Assembly: GCF_004122735.1 (NCBI RefSeq) | Contig: NZ_SDIF01000021.1 | Span: 1 to 64,000, forward strand | Source: Streptomyces sioyaensis | GTDB taxonomy: Bacteria > Actinomycetota > Actinomycetes > Streptomycetales > Streptomycetaceae | DNA length: 64,000 bases | Reading direction: 5' to 3' | In this document: positions 51,630 to 61,289 of the stretch, piece by piece | Position numbering within the stretch: the first letter of the stretch is position 1 | How the letters are laid out: each line of letters opens with the position of its first letter | Made by a program: the position numbers and the translations under genes | Notes under the pieces: generated by a model | The model's database searches: none | Seen by the model: only the letters and a program-made list of their open reading frames with translations | Told to the model about the DNA's origin: nothing

Positions 51630-53438
51630 TCATCGCCCGCCCGGCCCCGGGGCCAGCGCCCGGAGGTCCACCGAGTCGCCGAGCGCCTGGAGTCCGGCGT
51701 CGCCGGGGTGGAGGTGGTCCCCGCTGTCGTAGGCGGGCAGCAGCCGCCGTGGCTGTTGCGGATCGCGGACGACGGCGTCGAAGTCCAGCGTCGCGTCGAA
51801 GGCGCCGCCGTTGTCGCGTACGAAGGCATTGACGGCCTGGCGGCGGGCCTCGACGGCCGGGGTGCAGTCGCCGTATCCCGCACAGGGCGCGACGGTGGCC
51901 ACGACCACCCGCAGACCCCGCTCGTGCGCCCGCCTGGCCAGCGCCCGCAGGGCGGCGACGATGTCCTCCGCGGGGGTTCCCGCGCGCATGTCGTTGATGC
52001 CCTCGAACACCACCACCGTCCGCGCCGCGGGCTGTGCCAGCACGTCCCGCTCCAGCCGGTGCCCGGCGCTGACTCCGCCGGTGTCGCTGCTCACCCCGTC
52101 GCCCTGATAGCGGTCGGTGACCAGGCGGTTCGCCGAAATGCCGTGGTTGAGCACGCCGTAGCGGGGCAGCGCGTGCTGGGCCCACAGGCGACGGGCCAGC
52201 ACATCGGGCCAGCGCCGGTTGGCTCCGCTGGTCGACTTCACCCCGTCGGTGATCGAGTCGCCCAGTGCCACGACCGAGCCGGGGCCGTCCCCGACGTCGA
52301 CGCCGGTCAGGAACGGCCAGCTCGTCATCGTCTCCGGGAAGGCCGTGCCCCCGGCGTCCGCGGTGCGGTCCCCGCTGCCCGCCGCGCTCAGATACGACAG
52401 CTGGGATGCCTCCTGGTGCACCGGCGCCGCCGTCACCGTCCCCGGCAGATGGAGGCTCACCAGCAGATCGGTGCCGGCCGGGACGGTGAAGTCCACCGGA
52501 TCGCTGAACGCCTCGGCCCCGGCCGGGAGACGGGTCCCGGTGTGGCCGCCGCCGAAGGTCAGCGGCACCGGAGGGCCGACCGCCGCCGCTCCCGCGCCGC
52601 GCACCGCGATACTGGCCGCCGCGATCTCCACCGGCGCGGCGGCGAAGGTGTTGGCGAGCCGTATCCGTGCCCGCGGGCCGCCCGCGCCGCTGTGCACCAC
52701 CAGCCGGAGCGTACGGTCGGTCCAGGGGCCGACGGCCCGGTAGCCCGCCGTGCTCGCCGCCCAACTCCCGGTCCGGCCGCGCCCGGTGTCCCGCACGGAC
52801 ACCGCGAACACATGCAGCGCACCGGCCGCGGACCGCGTCGGCAGCACCACCGACCGCACCGCCCGCCCGGCCCGCAGCGGGACGGCCACCGCGTACAACC
52901 GCGCCGTCTCGGCCGACTGTCCGCCCGTGGCGTGGTTGAGGTGCGGCAGCGCCACCGCCTTGGTGCTCAGCGGCCCCGACCGCCAGTCGGGCGCGGTGAG
53001 TTCGTAGCTGCTGCGCGAGCCGTCCCGGTAGCGGACGGTCCCGGTGCCGGTGGCCGCGCCGCCCGTTCCGGAGACCAGGAAGGTGAGCGCCTCGCCCCGG
53101 CCGCGCAGCGCGACCTGCTGACCGTGCGCCACGACATTGTCCGGCGCGCCGGCCGCCGTACGCGGCAGGGTCAGCCGGGCGCCGTCGAGCATCAGCGCAC
53201 TCCCGGGCGTCCAGCCGGCCGCCGCCAGGTCCTGCGCGGACAGCGAGCGGCCCGCGCCGTCGAAGTCGGCCGCGCCCGGTCGGGAGTCGTCACTGACCGC
53301 CCGGTTGTCGAAGAGCGCCGACAGGGGCAGCGGGCGCGGGGGAGCGGGCGCGGCACGGGCCGGGCCGGCCGCGGTGGCCGGCAGCGCCGTCGCGGTGAGC
53401 AGCAGGGTCAGGGCGGTGGCCGCTCGTCGTACACGCAT
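51630..53438 (-). CDS. Secreted SGNH/GDSL hydrolase
   Basis: 602 residues; GGAGGGAT precedes the ATG at 53438. A Sec signal peptide (MRVRRAATALTLLLTATALP) is followed by a long beta-rich N-terminal half (~40-380). The catalytic SGNH domain (~385-595) shows block I GDSITDG, block III GINDMRAGTP and block V SGDHLHPGDAGLQ with Asp-x-x-His, plus HGISANRL for the Gly of block II. Proteins of this layout are exported esterases or lipases acting on polysaccharide esters or lipids. The substrate is unknown. Convergent with the orphan binding protein. Confidence 0.88.
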   Translation of the reverse strand: MRVRRAATALTLLLTATALPATAAGPARAAPAPPRPLPLSALFDNRAVSDDSRPGAADFDGAGRSLSAQDLAAAGWTPGSALMLDGARLTLPRTAAGAPDNVVAHGQQVALRGRGEALTFLVSGTGGAATGTGTVRYRDGSRSSYELTAPDWRSGPLSTKAVALPHLNHATGGQSAETARLYAVAVPLRAGRAVRSVVLPTRSAAGALHVFAVSVRDTGRGRTGSWAASTAGYRAVGPWTDRTLRLVVHSGAGGPRARIRLANTFAAAPVEIAAASIAVRGAGAAAVGPPVPLTFGGGHTGTRLPAGAEAFSDPVDFTVPAGTDLLVSLHLPGTVTAAPVHQEASQLSYLSAAGSGDRTADAGGTAFPETMTSWPFLTGVDVGDGPGSVVALGDSITDGVKSTSGANRRWPDVLARRLWAQHALPRYGVLNHGISANRLVTDRYQGDGVSSDTGGVSAGHRLERDVLAQPAARTVVVFEGINDMRAGTPAEDIVAALRALARRAHERGLRVVVATVAPCAGYGDCTPAVEARRQAVNAFVRDNGGAFDATLDFDAVVRDPQQPRRLLPAYDSGDHLHPGDAGLQALGDSVDLRALAPGPGGR

Positions 53439-53652
53439 CGGTCGGTATCCCTCCGGGTGGCGCCAACGGGCAGGTGGGAGCTGCGATCCAGCCGGTCCGG
53501 CGCGGGGCAGGGGCTCCCGTGGACTCCAGCGGATCCGATCCGGGCGCACTGAAGTTAGGGACGCGGAGGGGGAGCGTCAAGGTGACGAACGGGCCAGGTC
53601 CGCGCCGCGCGCCTGTGGCCCCGGCCACAGGTCGGGTGGGACCCTGCACACC

Positions 53653-54093
53653 ATGAACATGTCTTTCCTGGACAGGTGGCGCAAGCGGCAGCACGCCCAC
53701 CCGTCCGTACCGCTCGCCGAGTCGGTGCGGGCCGACCCCGAGAGCGTCGTGGAGCTGCTGTCCGAGTGCGAGCTGCTGCGGGCCCAGGCCGCCAGGGAGG
53801 GTGTCGAACTGGACGACTCCGTACGGTCGTTGGAGGCGTTGGACCAGCTCCAGCCGGTCTGGCGGGACGATCCGGAGGTGCTGCCCTGGCTCGGCAACGA
53901 CGCCGGTCTCTACCTCGGCACGGTGCTGGTCCGCACGGTGCGCGGCGCCGTCTGGTACGTCTGGCCGGACGGGCAGCCGGTGGTCCGGCTGGCATCCGGC
54001 CGGGAGATCGACGTGGTGGCGGCGGGCCATGACTGGGCCGATTCCGGCGCCCCCGAGCTGTCCCAGCTCTATGCCGAGGTCTCCGAGACCTGA
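53653..54093 (+). CDS. DUF6278-like conserved protein
   Basis: 146 residues starting MNMSFLDRWRKRQHA. It is soluble, acidic and predicted alpha/beta. Distinct blocks are SVVELLSECELLRAQAAREG, LDDSVRSLEALDQLQPVWRD, LPWLGNDAGLYLGTVLVRTV and PVVRLASGREIDVVAAGHDW. This matches the streptomycete family catalogued as DUF6278, whose function is unknown. It is divergent from the SGNH hydrolase and monocistronic. No catalytic motif stands out. Confidence 0.75.
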   Translation: MNMSFLDRWRKRQHAHPSVPLAESVRADPESVVELLSECELLRAQAAREGVELDDSVRSLEALDQLQPVWRDDPEVLPWLGNDAGLYLGTVLVRTVRGAVWYVWPDGQPVVRLASGREIDVVAAGHDWADSGAPELSQLYAEVSET

Positions 54094-54301
54094 CGGCCGC
54101 GACAGCCGCCGGCCACAGCCGCGGCGGACGGCCCCGCGGCCGCCCGGAGAGCGGCCCGCACCGAGCCCGCGGGAGTTCCCCCGTCACCCTGAATTATCCG
54201 CCCATCTCTGGCCATACGTGCGTGTCAGTGGAGAAGTGCCCCTTTCGCCCCGGTACGTTGCAGGCTCCGCGCTGTACGGATGAGAGTGGGCAGGTCTGCA
54301 T

Positions 54302-55045
54302 ATGGCCGGTGATGCGCTGATTGAACTGCGCGGGGTCAACAAGCACTACGGAGCACTGCACGTCCTCCAGGACATCGACCTCACCGTCGGCCGCGGGGAG
54401 GTGGTCGTGGTCATCGGGCCCTCCGGGGGCGGCAAGTCCACCCTGTGCCGGGCCATCAACCGTCTGGAAACCGTGGAGTCGGGCACCATCACGCTGGACG
54501 GCCGGCCGCTGCCCGAAGAGGGCCGGGCGCTGGCCCAGTTGCGTGCCGAGGTCGGCATGGTCTTCCAGTCCTTCAACCTCTTCGCGCACAAGACCGTACT
54601 GGCCAATGTGATGCTCGCGCCGATAAAGGTCCGCAAGACGAAGAGGGACGAGGCCGCGCGGCGCGCCCGCGAACTCCTGGACCGGGTCGGGCTCGCCAAC
54701 CAGGCCGACAAGTATCCGGCGCAGCTCTCGGGCGGCCAGCAGCAGCGCGTCGCCATCGCCCGCGCACTCGCCATGGAACCCAAGGCGCTGCTCTTCGACG
54801 AGCCGACCTCCGCCCTCGACCCGGAGATGATCAATGAGGTGCTGGAAGTCATGCGGCAGCTCGCCCGGGACGGGATGACGATGGTCGTGGTCACCCACGA
54901 GATGGGCTTCGCCCGCTCCGCCGCCAACCGTGTGGTGTTCATGGCCGACGGCCGCATCGTCGAGGACCGCACCCCCGAGGACTTCTTCACCGCGCCGCGC
55001 AGCGAACGGGCCAAGGACTTCCTCTCCAAGATCCTCAAGCACTGA
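54302..55045 (+). CDS. gluA: Glutamate ABC transporter ATP-binding protein
   Basis: 247 residues. Walker [10 protein letters not shown] (39-47), Q-loop [13 protein letters not shown], signature LSGGQQQR, Walker [15 protein letters not shown] and switch His in [10 protein letters not shown] define a polar amino-acid uptake ATPase (GlnQ/GluA). GGGCAGG precedes the ATG. The first gene of a four-gene operon with binding protein and two permeases; the order ATPase, binding protein, permease, permease is that of actinobacterial gluABCD. The 208-base upstream interval should hold its promoter. Confidence 0.93.
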   Translation: MAGDALIELRGVNKHYGALHVLQDIDLTVGRGEVVVVIGPSGGGKSTLCRAINRLETVESGTITLDGRPLPEEGRALAQLRAEVGMVFQSFNLFAHKTVLANVMLAPIKVRKTKRDEAARRARELLDRVGLANQADKYPAQLSGGQQQRVAIARALAMEPKALLFDEPTSALDPEMINEVLEVMRQLARDGMTMVVVTHEMGFARSAANRVVFMADGRIVEDRTPEDFFTAPRSERAKDFLSKILKH

Positions 55046-55059
55046 ACGGGGGCGCCGCG

Positions 55060-55989
55060 ATGCCGCACCGTCACTCCTCGCCCCTGCGCCGCGCCCTGGC
55101 GGCCCTCGTCCTCGCCGTGCTCGCACTGGCCCTCGCCGGCTGCGGCCGGGAGGGCAGCCCGCCGGTCAAGGGCCCCAAGGGCAGCGAACTCCCGCAGTAC
55201 CCGGTGGCCAAGAACTTCCGGCTGCCCGCCTCCCCGACCTGGGTGAAGGCCAGGCGCCGCGGCCATCTCGTCATCGGCGTCAAGGAGGACCAGCCCTACC
55301 TCGGCGAGAAGGACCCGGCCACCGGCCGTTACGCCGGCTTCGACATCGAGATCGCCAGGATGATGTCCGCCGCGCTCGGCTTCCCGCCGCACACCATCGA
55401 GTTCAAGACGATCGCCTCCGCCAACCGCGAGACCGCCCTGCAGAACGGCCAGATCGACCTGTACGTCGGCACGTACACCATCAACGACAAACGCAAGAAG
55501 CTGGTGGGCTTCGCCGGCCCCTACTACATGGCCGGACAGGCGCTGCTGGTGCGCGCCGACGAGAAGGACATCCACGGCCCCCAGGACCTGGCCGGCAAGC
55601 GTGTCTGCTCGGCGGCCGGCTCGACCCCCTACCAGCGCATCCAGACCGAGTACCCCAAGGCGGTCCTGGTCTCCTACGACACCTACTCGGTGTGCGTCGA
55701 CAACCTGCTCACCTACCAGGTCGCCGCGGTCACCACCGACGACGCGATCCTCCTGGGCTACGCCGCCAAGGTCCCCGACGAACTGAAGGTGGTCGGCAGG
55801 CCGTTCTCCAAGGAGCCGTACGGCATCGGCGTCCCCCGCGGCGACAGGGCACTGCGCCTCGCCCTCGACGACGCCCTCGCCGCCAACGAGAAGAACGGCA
55901 ACTGGAAAAGGGCCTATGAGGCGACCCTCGGCCTGTCCGGAGTGCCCGCCCCCGAGCCGCCCCCGATCGACCGCTACCCGGCGGCCTGA
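55060..55989 (+). CDS. gluB: Glutamate-type ABC transporter substrate-binding lipoprotein
   Basis: 309 residues with a signal peptide ending in the lipobox LALAGCG. The SBP_bac_3 fold shows GHLVIGVKEDQPYLG, GFDIEIARMMSAALG, ANRETALQNGQIDLYVGTYT, VGFAGPYYMAGQALLVR and GKRVCSAAGSTPYQRIQ. These resemble actinobacterial GluB, which binds glutamate and sometimes asparagine or aspartate. It starts 14 bases after gluA. It is anchored to the outer membrane face and feeds the GluC-GluD channel. Confidence 0.9.
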   Translation: MPHRHSSPLRRALAALVLAVLALALAGCGREGSPPVKGPKGSELPQYPVAKNFRLPASPTWVKARRRGHLVIGVKEDQPYLGEKDPATGRYAGFDIEIARMMSAALGFPPHTIEFKTIASANRETALQNGQIDLYVGTYTINDKRKKLVGFAGPYYMAGQALLVRADEKDIHGPQDLAGKRVCSAAGSTPYQRIQTEYPKAVLVSYDTYSVCVDNLLTYQVAAVTTDDAILLGYAAKVPDELKVVGRPFSKEPYGIGVPRGDRALRLALDDALAANEKNGNWKRAYEATLGLSGVPAPEPPPIDRYPAA

Positions 55990-56009
55990 GCCCGCCAAGG
56001 AACCGACCG

Positions 56010-56654
56010 ATGAACGTGCTTCTCGACAACCTCTCCCTCTACGGGGAGGGCCTGCTGGGTACCGTCGAACTCACCGTCTACTCCTCGCTGCTGGCGCTCG
56101 CCCTCGGCTTCCTCATGGCCGCGTTCCGCGTCGCCCCGGTCGGCTCGCTGCGGGCCATCGGCACGGTGTGGGTGAACGTGCTGCGCAATACGCCGCTGAC
56201 GCTGCTGTTCTTCGCGGTGGTGCTGGGCCTGCCGCGCTTCGGTCTGGTCCTGCCCTTCAAGCTGTTCGCCGTCCTCGCGCTGGGCTGCTACACCTCGGCC
56301 TTCATCTGCGAGGCGGTGCGCTCCGGCATCAACACCGTGCCCACCGGCCAGGGCGAGGCGGCACGCAGCCTGGGGATGTCCTTTCCGCAGACCCTCGGCG
56401 ACATCGTTCTTCCGCAGGCCTTCCGGTCCGTGATCCCGCCCATCGGCTCCACGCTGATCGCGCTCGCCAAGAACTCCGCGATCGCCGGTGCCTTCAGCGT
56501 CGTCGAACTGCTCGGGGTCTACAAACCCCTCAGCGAGATGGGCTACAGCATCATCTGGACCTTCGTCTGGATCGCCGTCGGCTATCTGCTCGTCACCCTC
56601 ACCATCAGCGCGATCTTCCACGTGCTGGAGAAGCACTACGGAGCGGCCCGATGA
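56010..56654 (+). CDS. gluC: Glutamate ABC transporter permease
   Basis: 214 residues with five helices. The cytoplasmic coupling loop reads GEAARSLGMSFPQTLGDIVL, and the family block LRNTPLTLLFFAV marks HisM/GlnP-type permeases. Located 20 bases after gluB and overlapping gluD by ATGA. Forms a heterodimeric channel with GluD. Confidence 0.92.
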   Translation: MNVLLDNLSLYGEGLLGTVELTVYSSLLALALGFLMAAFRVAPVGSLRAIGTVWVNVLRNTPLTLLFFAVVLGLPRFGLVLPFKLFAVLALGCYTSAFICEAVRSGINTVPTGQGEAARSLGMSFPQTLGDIVLPQAFRSVIPPIGSTLIALAKNSAIAGAFSVVELLGVYKPLSEMGYSIIWTFVWIAVGYLLVTLTISAIFHVLEKHYGAAR

Positions 56655-57517
56655 CCACCGCCCTCTACGACGTCCCGGGCCCACGGGCCCGGCAGCGGCA
56701 CCGGCTCTACGGCATCGCCTCGACGGTGGTGATCCTCGCGGTGCTCGGCTGGATCCTGTATCTCCTCTTCACCACCGGCCAGTTCACCGCGGCGAAGTGG
56801 AGTCCCTTCACCTACAAGGGAATTCAGGAGCTGCTGCTCATCGGCCTCGGCAACACCCTCCGGGCCTTCGGCTTCGCGGCCGTGCTGTCGCTGGCGTTCG
56901 GCGCGGTGTTCGCGACCGGCCGGCTCTCCGCGCACCGGGTCGTCCGCTGGGTGAGCACCCTGGTGGTCGAGTTCTTCCGGGCCATGCCCGTACTGGTCAT
57001 GATCTTCTTCATCTATGTGGCGCTGCGGGCGGAGCCGCTGGTCGCCCTGGTGGCCGGGCTGACCCTCTACAACGGCTCGGTGCTCGCCGAGGTCTTCCGC
57101 AGCGGCATCAACTCCGTCGACCCCGGCCAGGGGGAGGCCGCCTATGCGCTGGGCATGCGCAAGACGCAGGTCATGACGCAGGTGCTGGCGCCGCAGGCGG
57201 TCCGGGCGATGCTGCCGGCGATCATCAGCCAGCTGGTGGTCGCCCTGAAGGACACCTCGCTCGGCTACCTCATCACCTACGAGGAATTCCTGCACGCCGG
57301 CAAGCTCATCGCGTCCAACCTCGACTACGACCTGCCGTTCATCCCCGTCGTCATGATCATCTCGCCGATCTACATCGGGATGTGCATGCTGCTGTCCTGG
57401 CTGGCCAACTGGGTGGCCAAGCGCCAGCGCCACAACCCCAAGGTCGAAGCCGTCGAGGTGGCCGCCCCCGAGCCGGGCACCCTGCTGCCGGGAGGCCCCC
57501 AGCCGCCGTCGGCCTGA
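56651..57517 (+). CDS. gluD: Glutamate ABC transporter permease
   Basis: 288 residues; the ATG overlaps the gluC stop. Helices occur at ~24-45, 72-97, 105-125, 205-225 and 240-265; the coupling loop is GEAAYALGMRKTQVMTQVLA, preceded by EFFRAMPVLVMIFF. The C-terminal ~30 residues form a Pro/Ala-rich cytoplasmic tail, as in other actinobacterial GluD. The operon ends with a 16-bp-stem terminator. Confidence 0.92.
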   Translation: MTTALYDVPGPRARQRHRLYGIASTVVILAVLGWILYLLFTTGQFTAAKWSPFTYKGIQELLLIGLGNTLRAFGFAAVLSLAFGAVFATGRLSAHRVVRWVSTLVVEFFRAMPVLVMIFFIYVALRAEPLVALVAGLTLYNGSVLAEVFRSGINSVDPGQGEAAYALGMRKTQVMTQVLAPQAVRAMLPAIISQLVVALKDTSLGYLITYEEFLHAGKLIASNLDYDLPFIPVVMIISPIYIGMCMLLSWLANWVAKRQRHNPKVEAVEVAAPEPGTLLPGGPQPPSA

Positions 57518-57532
57518 GAGCGCAGCCGCCCA

Positions 57533-57572
57533 CGGCGCGGGGCGGGCGCACATGATCGCCCGCCCCGCGCCG
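57533..57572. terminator. Bidirectional terminator between gluD and CocE-like gene
   Basis: A perfect 16-bp stem CGGCGCGGGGCGGGCG / CGCCCGCCCCGCGCCG with an 8-base loop lies between convergent stops. Confidence 0.9.
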
Positions 57573-57629
57573 TACGGAACGTCCTGGTCCCTCTCCGACG
57601 GGTCAGGGCCGGAATGGCCCTGGTGGCGC

Positions 57630-59228
57630 CTAGTCGCGCACCGGCACCGACACATACGACGGATCGTCCGCCGGGGAGGAGAACGTCAGCCGGGCGCCGC
57701 TGGGGTTGTGCTCGATGTACAGCGGGTCGACGGTGTCCACGACGACCGCGAGCCGGTGGCCGGCCGGTACGTCGTAGGCCGTGGAGAACAGATCCAGGTC
57801 CACGCCGAAGGGCTGGTTCGGGGTCTTGCCGTGGAAGGTGTACGGCGCGTGGGTGATCAGCTTGCCGATGCCGAGCGGGCCGACGTCGTAGAGGTAGGCG
57901 ATGGCGGTGCCGCTCTCCGCGGTGCTGCTGAGGGTGGTGTGCAGCCGGGTGGTGCCGCGGACCCGCTGCCCGGTCGCACAGCGCTCGGACTGCCAGACGG
58001 CGGCCACCGAGCGCGGCAGCAGGGGGATCGAGGCGATCGGCGGCAGCCGGAAGAACTGGTCCATCATGTTGGAGAGGATGACCAGCCCGCCGTCGGCGCC
58101 GGAGTCCCAGTTGGTGTGGAGCTGCTTGCTGCCGTCGAGTGCGATCCGCCGCTGTCCGGACGGCACGTCCTTCCAGCTCTTGTAGCCCTCGTACGCGCCG
58201 GTGGAACGGGACTTGAGCAGCACCGGCGACTCCCGGTCGACACCGTTGTCCGCGCCCTTGAGGTAGTGGTCGAACCACCGCTGGGTGTCGGTCCAGGTGT
58301 CGTTGGGCAGCCCGAGCAGTCCGAGCCCCTCGGCCGTGGCATGGTCGCCGGGGCGGAATTCCAGCCGCTTGGGGCCGGTCAGCTTCTCGTAGAAGTCGGC
58401 GGTCTGGTTGGGCGGGAAGATCGAATCGCCCCAGGCGTTGCCCAGCATGACGGCGGTGCCATTGGCGTTGATCTTGTCGAGATAGGTGGCGGGGGAGCGC
58501 TTGCGCCCCCACGCGATCAGGTCCTGTTCCTTGTCCAGGTTCGAGGCCAGGAAGTCCTTCATGATCGTGCGGAATTCGGGGCTGGGACGTCCGGTCAGCT
58601 CACCCGTGCCGCCCAGGAACGCCGCGGCCTGCCGGTGCTCGGTCCGGCCGCTGTAGATCGAGGCGACCAGGTCGGCCCAGCCGCTGAGCGCCGCAACCGC
58701 CTTGATCCGCTTGTCGAACGCGGAGGCCAGCAGGCTGATCCCGGCACCGTAGGAGACCCCGGCCATACCGACCTTCCGCGGATCGGCCGGGGTGTGGGCC
58801 AGGGTCCAGTCGATGATCTTCGAGGCGTCGGCGACGTCCTTCGGTCCGGCGGTGTCGATCTCCCCGCCGGACTGCCAGAACCCGCGCGTGTTGTATCCGA
58901 CGACCACATAGCCCTTGTCGGCCAGCTTCTGGGCCTGCGCCATGTATTCGATCTGCGGCGTCGCCCAGCTGGTGGGCAGCACGATGACCGGGTACCGCCG
59001 GATGCCGTCCGCATCGGACGGAGTGAAGACATTCGCCTTGAGCGTGACCCCGCCGTCGCCCTCGATGTCGACGAACCGCACCGGGGCCGAGCTGCCCGAT
59101 GACGTGCTGGTGGGAGTCGATGGCGGCGTGGCCGCCTGTGCCGGTGCGACGGTGAGAACCGTGGTGGCCAGCAGCGCTGCCGCAACGGTGCCGACCGCGG
59201 CGCGCTGGGTCGTACGGGAGGGCCTCAT
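57630..59228 (-). CDS. Secreted CocE/NonD-type hydrolase (X-Pro dipeptidyl-peptidase-like)
   Basis: 532 residues; GGAGAG precedes the ATG at 59228. The Sec signal peptide (MRPSRTTQRAAVGTVAAALL) ends near AQAA. The S15-type alpha/beta hydrolase domain (~45-370) has VVVGYNTRGFWQSGGEID, nucleophile Ser in GVSYGAGISLLA, then WDSIFPPN-like Asp context and RPGDHATAEG with His. The C-terminal ~400-530 is a jelly-roll X-Pro dipeptidyl-peptidase C domain ending DPSYVSVPVRD. Such enzymes act on proline peptides or on esters; the specificity is unknown. Confidence 0.87.
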   Translation of the reverse strand: MRPSRTTQRAAVGTVAAALLATTVLTVAPAQAATPPSTPTSTSSGSSAPVRFVDIEGDGGVTLKANVFTPSDADGIRRYPVIVLPTSWATPQIEYMAQAQKLADKGYVVVGYNTRGFWQSGGEIDTAGPKDVADASKIIDWTLAHTPADPRKVGMAGVSYGAGISLLASAFDKRIKAVAALSGWADLVASIYSGRTEHRQAAAFLGGTGELTGRPSPEFRTIMKDFLASNLDKEQDLIAWGRKRSPATYLDKINANGTAVMLGNAWGDSIFPPNQTADFYEKLTGPKRLEFRPGDHATAEGLGLLGLPNDTWTDTQRWFDHYLKGADNGVDRESPVLLKSRSTGAYEGYKSWKDVPSGQRRIALDGSKQLHTNWDSGADGGLVILSNMMDQFFRLPPIASIPLLPRSVAAVWQSERCATGQRVRGTTRLHTTLSSTAESGTAIAYLYDVGPLGIGKLITHAPYTFHGKTPNQPFGVDLDLFSTAYDVPAGHRLAVVVDTVDPLYIEHNPSGARLTFSSPADDPSYVSVPVRD

Positions 59229-59425
59229 CTTCTCTCCAGATCTCGAAGCGGGCCGGCCGCACGCTGTCACGGGACAGGAGGGGGCGTACGACGGGCCCGA
59301 GTTGACTGGAGAGTAAGGTCCGCCCCTTACCTCTGGTAACCCATCGGTAGGTTACGGCTGGGTAACACCCTTGGGGCGGACGGGAGTCGGGAGCACGGAG
59401 AGGGGCGGAGGTGCGGGGGAGGATG

Positions 59426-59485
59426 GTGCCGACCGATGTGCCGTCCGATGCGCTGACCGAACTGCCGACAGATGTGCCGACCGAA
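59426..59485 (+). repeat. Five degenerate 12-bp tandem repeats
   Basis: Units of GTGCCGACCGAT type start at 59426, 59438, 59450, 59462 and 59474, each 12 bases, directly before the ribosome site of the methyltransferase gene. They are out of frame with it. No function is evident. Confidence 0.65.
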
Positions 59486-59496
59486 GGAGGGATGCG

Positions 59497-60315
59497 GTGC
59501 CCCAGACACCGTTCGACGAGAGCGAGCGCCTGGTGTGGGCGGGGAACGCGGCGGCGTACGAGGCCGGCTTCGCCAAGTTGTGTGCCCATCTGGTGCCGCG
59601 GCTGCTGGATGCCGCGCGGGTGCGCACCGGTGCCCGGGTGCTGGATGCCGGGACGGGGACCGGCTCGGCCGCCGCGGCCGCCGGCGCGCGCGGGGCACGG
59701 GTGGTCGCCGTGGACGCCGAGCCCGACATGGCGCGACGTGCCGCGCGGTCGGTGCCCGGCGCCCGCGTCGTGGTCGCCGCGCTTCCGCAACTCCCGTTCA
59801 TGGACGGGTACTTCGACGCCGTCGTCGGCAACTTCGTACTCAACCACGTCGGACGGCCGCGGGCGGCCCTCGACGAGCTGCGCCGGGTGACGCGGCCGGG
59901 CGGCCGGATCGCGCTGACGGTCTGGGCGGCCCCCGCCGCACCGGGGCAGGCCCTGCTCGGCCGCGCCGTGGAGGCCGCCGGGGTGACCCGGCCGCCGTCG
60001 CTGCCCACGCTCGCCCCGGAGGAGGACTTCCCGCGCACCCCCGACGGCCTCGCCGGTCTGCTGCGGGACGCGGGCCTGGCGGAGGCGGAGTGCGTGCCGC
60101 TGTCCTGGGACCACCGCACGACACCGCAGGAGTGGTGGAGCGGACCGGCGGCCGGAGTGGCGACCATCGGCCGGACCGTGCTCAGTCAGGGCCCGGCCGC
60201 GACCGAGCGCATCCGGCGCCACTTCGAGGCGCTGGCACGGGAGTTCACCGATGACGACGGTGCTCTGGTGCTGCCGCACACGGCGCTGCTGGCCTCCGGA
60301 CGGGTGGCCGGATAG
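59497..60315 (+). CDS. Class I SAM-dependent methyltransferase
   Basis: 272 residues from the GTG at 59497; GAAGGAGGG ends 5 bases upstream. The Rossmann SAM site has motif I VLDAGTGTGSAAAAA, acidic motif II VVAVDAEPDMARRA and VGNFVLNHVGRPRAALDELR followed by the usual TRPGGRIALTVWA. The C-terminal part (~160-270) is variable and presumably binds the acceptor. It resembles UbiE/Methyltransf_11 small-molecule enzymes. It is divergent from the CocE-like gene; its stop is 22 bases from the convergent hydrolase stop. Confidence 0.87.
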   Translation: MPQTPFDESERLVWAGNAAAYEAGFAKLCAHLVPRLLDAARVRTGARVLDAGTGTGSAAAAAGARGARVVAVDAEPDMARRAARSVPGARVVVAALPQLPFMDGYFDAVVGNFVLNHVGRPRAALDELRRVTRPGGRIALTVWAAPAAPGQALLGRAVEAAGVTRPPSLPTLAPEEDFPRTPDGLAGLLRDAGLAEAECVPLSWDHRTTPQEWWSGPAAGVATIGRTVLSQGPAATERIRRHFEALAREFTDDDGALVLPHTALLASGRVAG

Positions 60316-60337
60316 CGGGGCGCTGTCCGGCGGCGGT

Positions 60338-61180
60338 TCACGCGGGAACCCCGGGCGGCTCCGGGGCGGCCGCCGCGGCATCGGCCGGCAGGGAGCGGAG
60401 GAACTTCTCCAGAGCGGCGTTGAACTCGTCCGGCCGCTCCAGATTCGGCAGATGGGCCGCCCGTTCGACGAGGATCAGCCGGGCATCCGGCATCCGGGCT
60501 TGGATCGCGCGGGCATCGCTCACGGGCGTGTACGTGTCCTCCGTGCCGACCACCACCAGCGCCGGCACCGTCATCCGCGACAACTGCGCGGTGTAGTCCG
60601 GGCGTTCGGCCCGGCCGCGCAGGGCGGCAGCCGCCCCCTCGGGGGCCGTGGACGTCATCATCTGCAGGACGTGCGCGGCGACGTCCGGCAGGGCGTCGAG
60701 GTGGTGCGGTGCCACCATCTTGTCCAGCACCTCGTGGGCGTAGCCGGCCATGCCCTCGCGGAGCAGGCGCTCCGCCATGCCGCGGCGCACGGCCCGGCCC
60801 GCTGCGGTGTCCGCGGCGGCGAAGGTGTCGGCGAGCACCACGGCCCGGATCCGCTCGGGGAAGAGCCGCCAGCACTCCATGACGATCTGGCCGCCCATGG
60901 AGAGGCCGCCGAGGACGCAGCGCTCGATCCCGAGATGGTCGAGCAGGGCGAGGAGGTCGCGCGCGAACGTCTCCAGCGGGGTGGTGCCGGGAACGACGGT
61001 GCTCTCCCCGTAGCCCCGGAGATCCGGCGCGATCACCCGCCATCCGGCCCGGCTGAGGTGCGCGATCTGCGGGCGCCACATGGACCGGTTGAAGGGATGG
61101 CCGTGCACCAGGACCAGTGGCTCACCGCTCCCCTCGTCCTCGTAGCCCACGGTGATCTCGGTGCGGAAGAACGGTCCCAC
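60338..61180 (-). CDS. Alpha/beta hydrolase divergent from MocR regulator
   Basis: 280 residues from the GTG at 61180, preceded by AGGGGGCAT. The triad is complete: Ser94 in GGLSMGGQ, Asp in VGTEDTYTP and His in RAAHLPNLE; the oxyanion loop is LVHGHPFN. It resembles 3-oxoadipate enol-lactonase-like and esterase members of the fold. The divergent MocR gene shares its 109-base promoter region with three GTGCAAT half-sites, so this gene is the most likely MocR target. The substrate may be an amine- or PLP-related ester, but this is inference. Confidence 0.87.
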   Translation of the reverse strand: MGPFFRTEITVGYEDEGSGEPLVLVHGHPFNRSMWRPQIAHLSRAGWRVIAPDLRGYGESTVVPGTTPLETFARDLLALLDHLGIERCVLGGLSMGGQIVMECWRLFPERIRAVVLADTFAAADTAAGRAVRRGMAERLLREGMAGYAHEVLDKMVAPHHLDALPDVAAHVLQMMTSTAPEGAAAALRGRAERPDYTAQLSRMTVPALVVVGTEDTYTPVSDARAIQARMPDARLILVERAAHLPNLERPDEFNAALEKFLRSLPADAAAAAPEPPGVPA

Positions 61181-61223
61181 GGAAATGCCCCCTCTGCTGC
61201 GGCTTGACGTCTCGATGCTATGA

Positions 61224-61268
61224 GGTGCAATCTCTCGGCACAATGAAAACATTGCACTCGGTGCAATG
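61224..61268. promoter_or_regulatory. Three-half-site MocR operator
   Basis: CATTGCAC-TCG-GTGCAATG (61250-61268) is a perfect dyad; a further GGTGCAAT occurs at 61224-61231 in direct orientation, 36 bases from its copy. A direct repeat plus an inverted half-site is usual for MocR/PdxR regulators. It lies between the divergent hydrolase and mocR genes. Confidence 0.72.
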
Positions 61269-61289
61269 AGGGAACGCGGGGAGTGAGTC

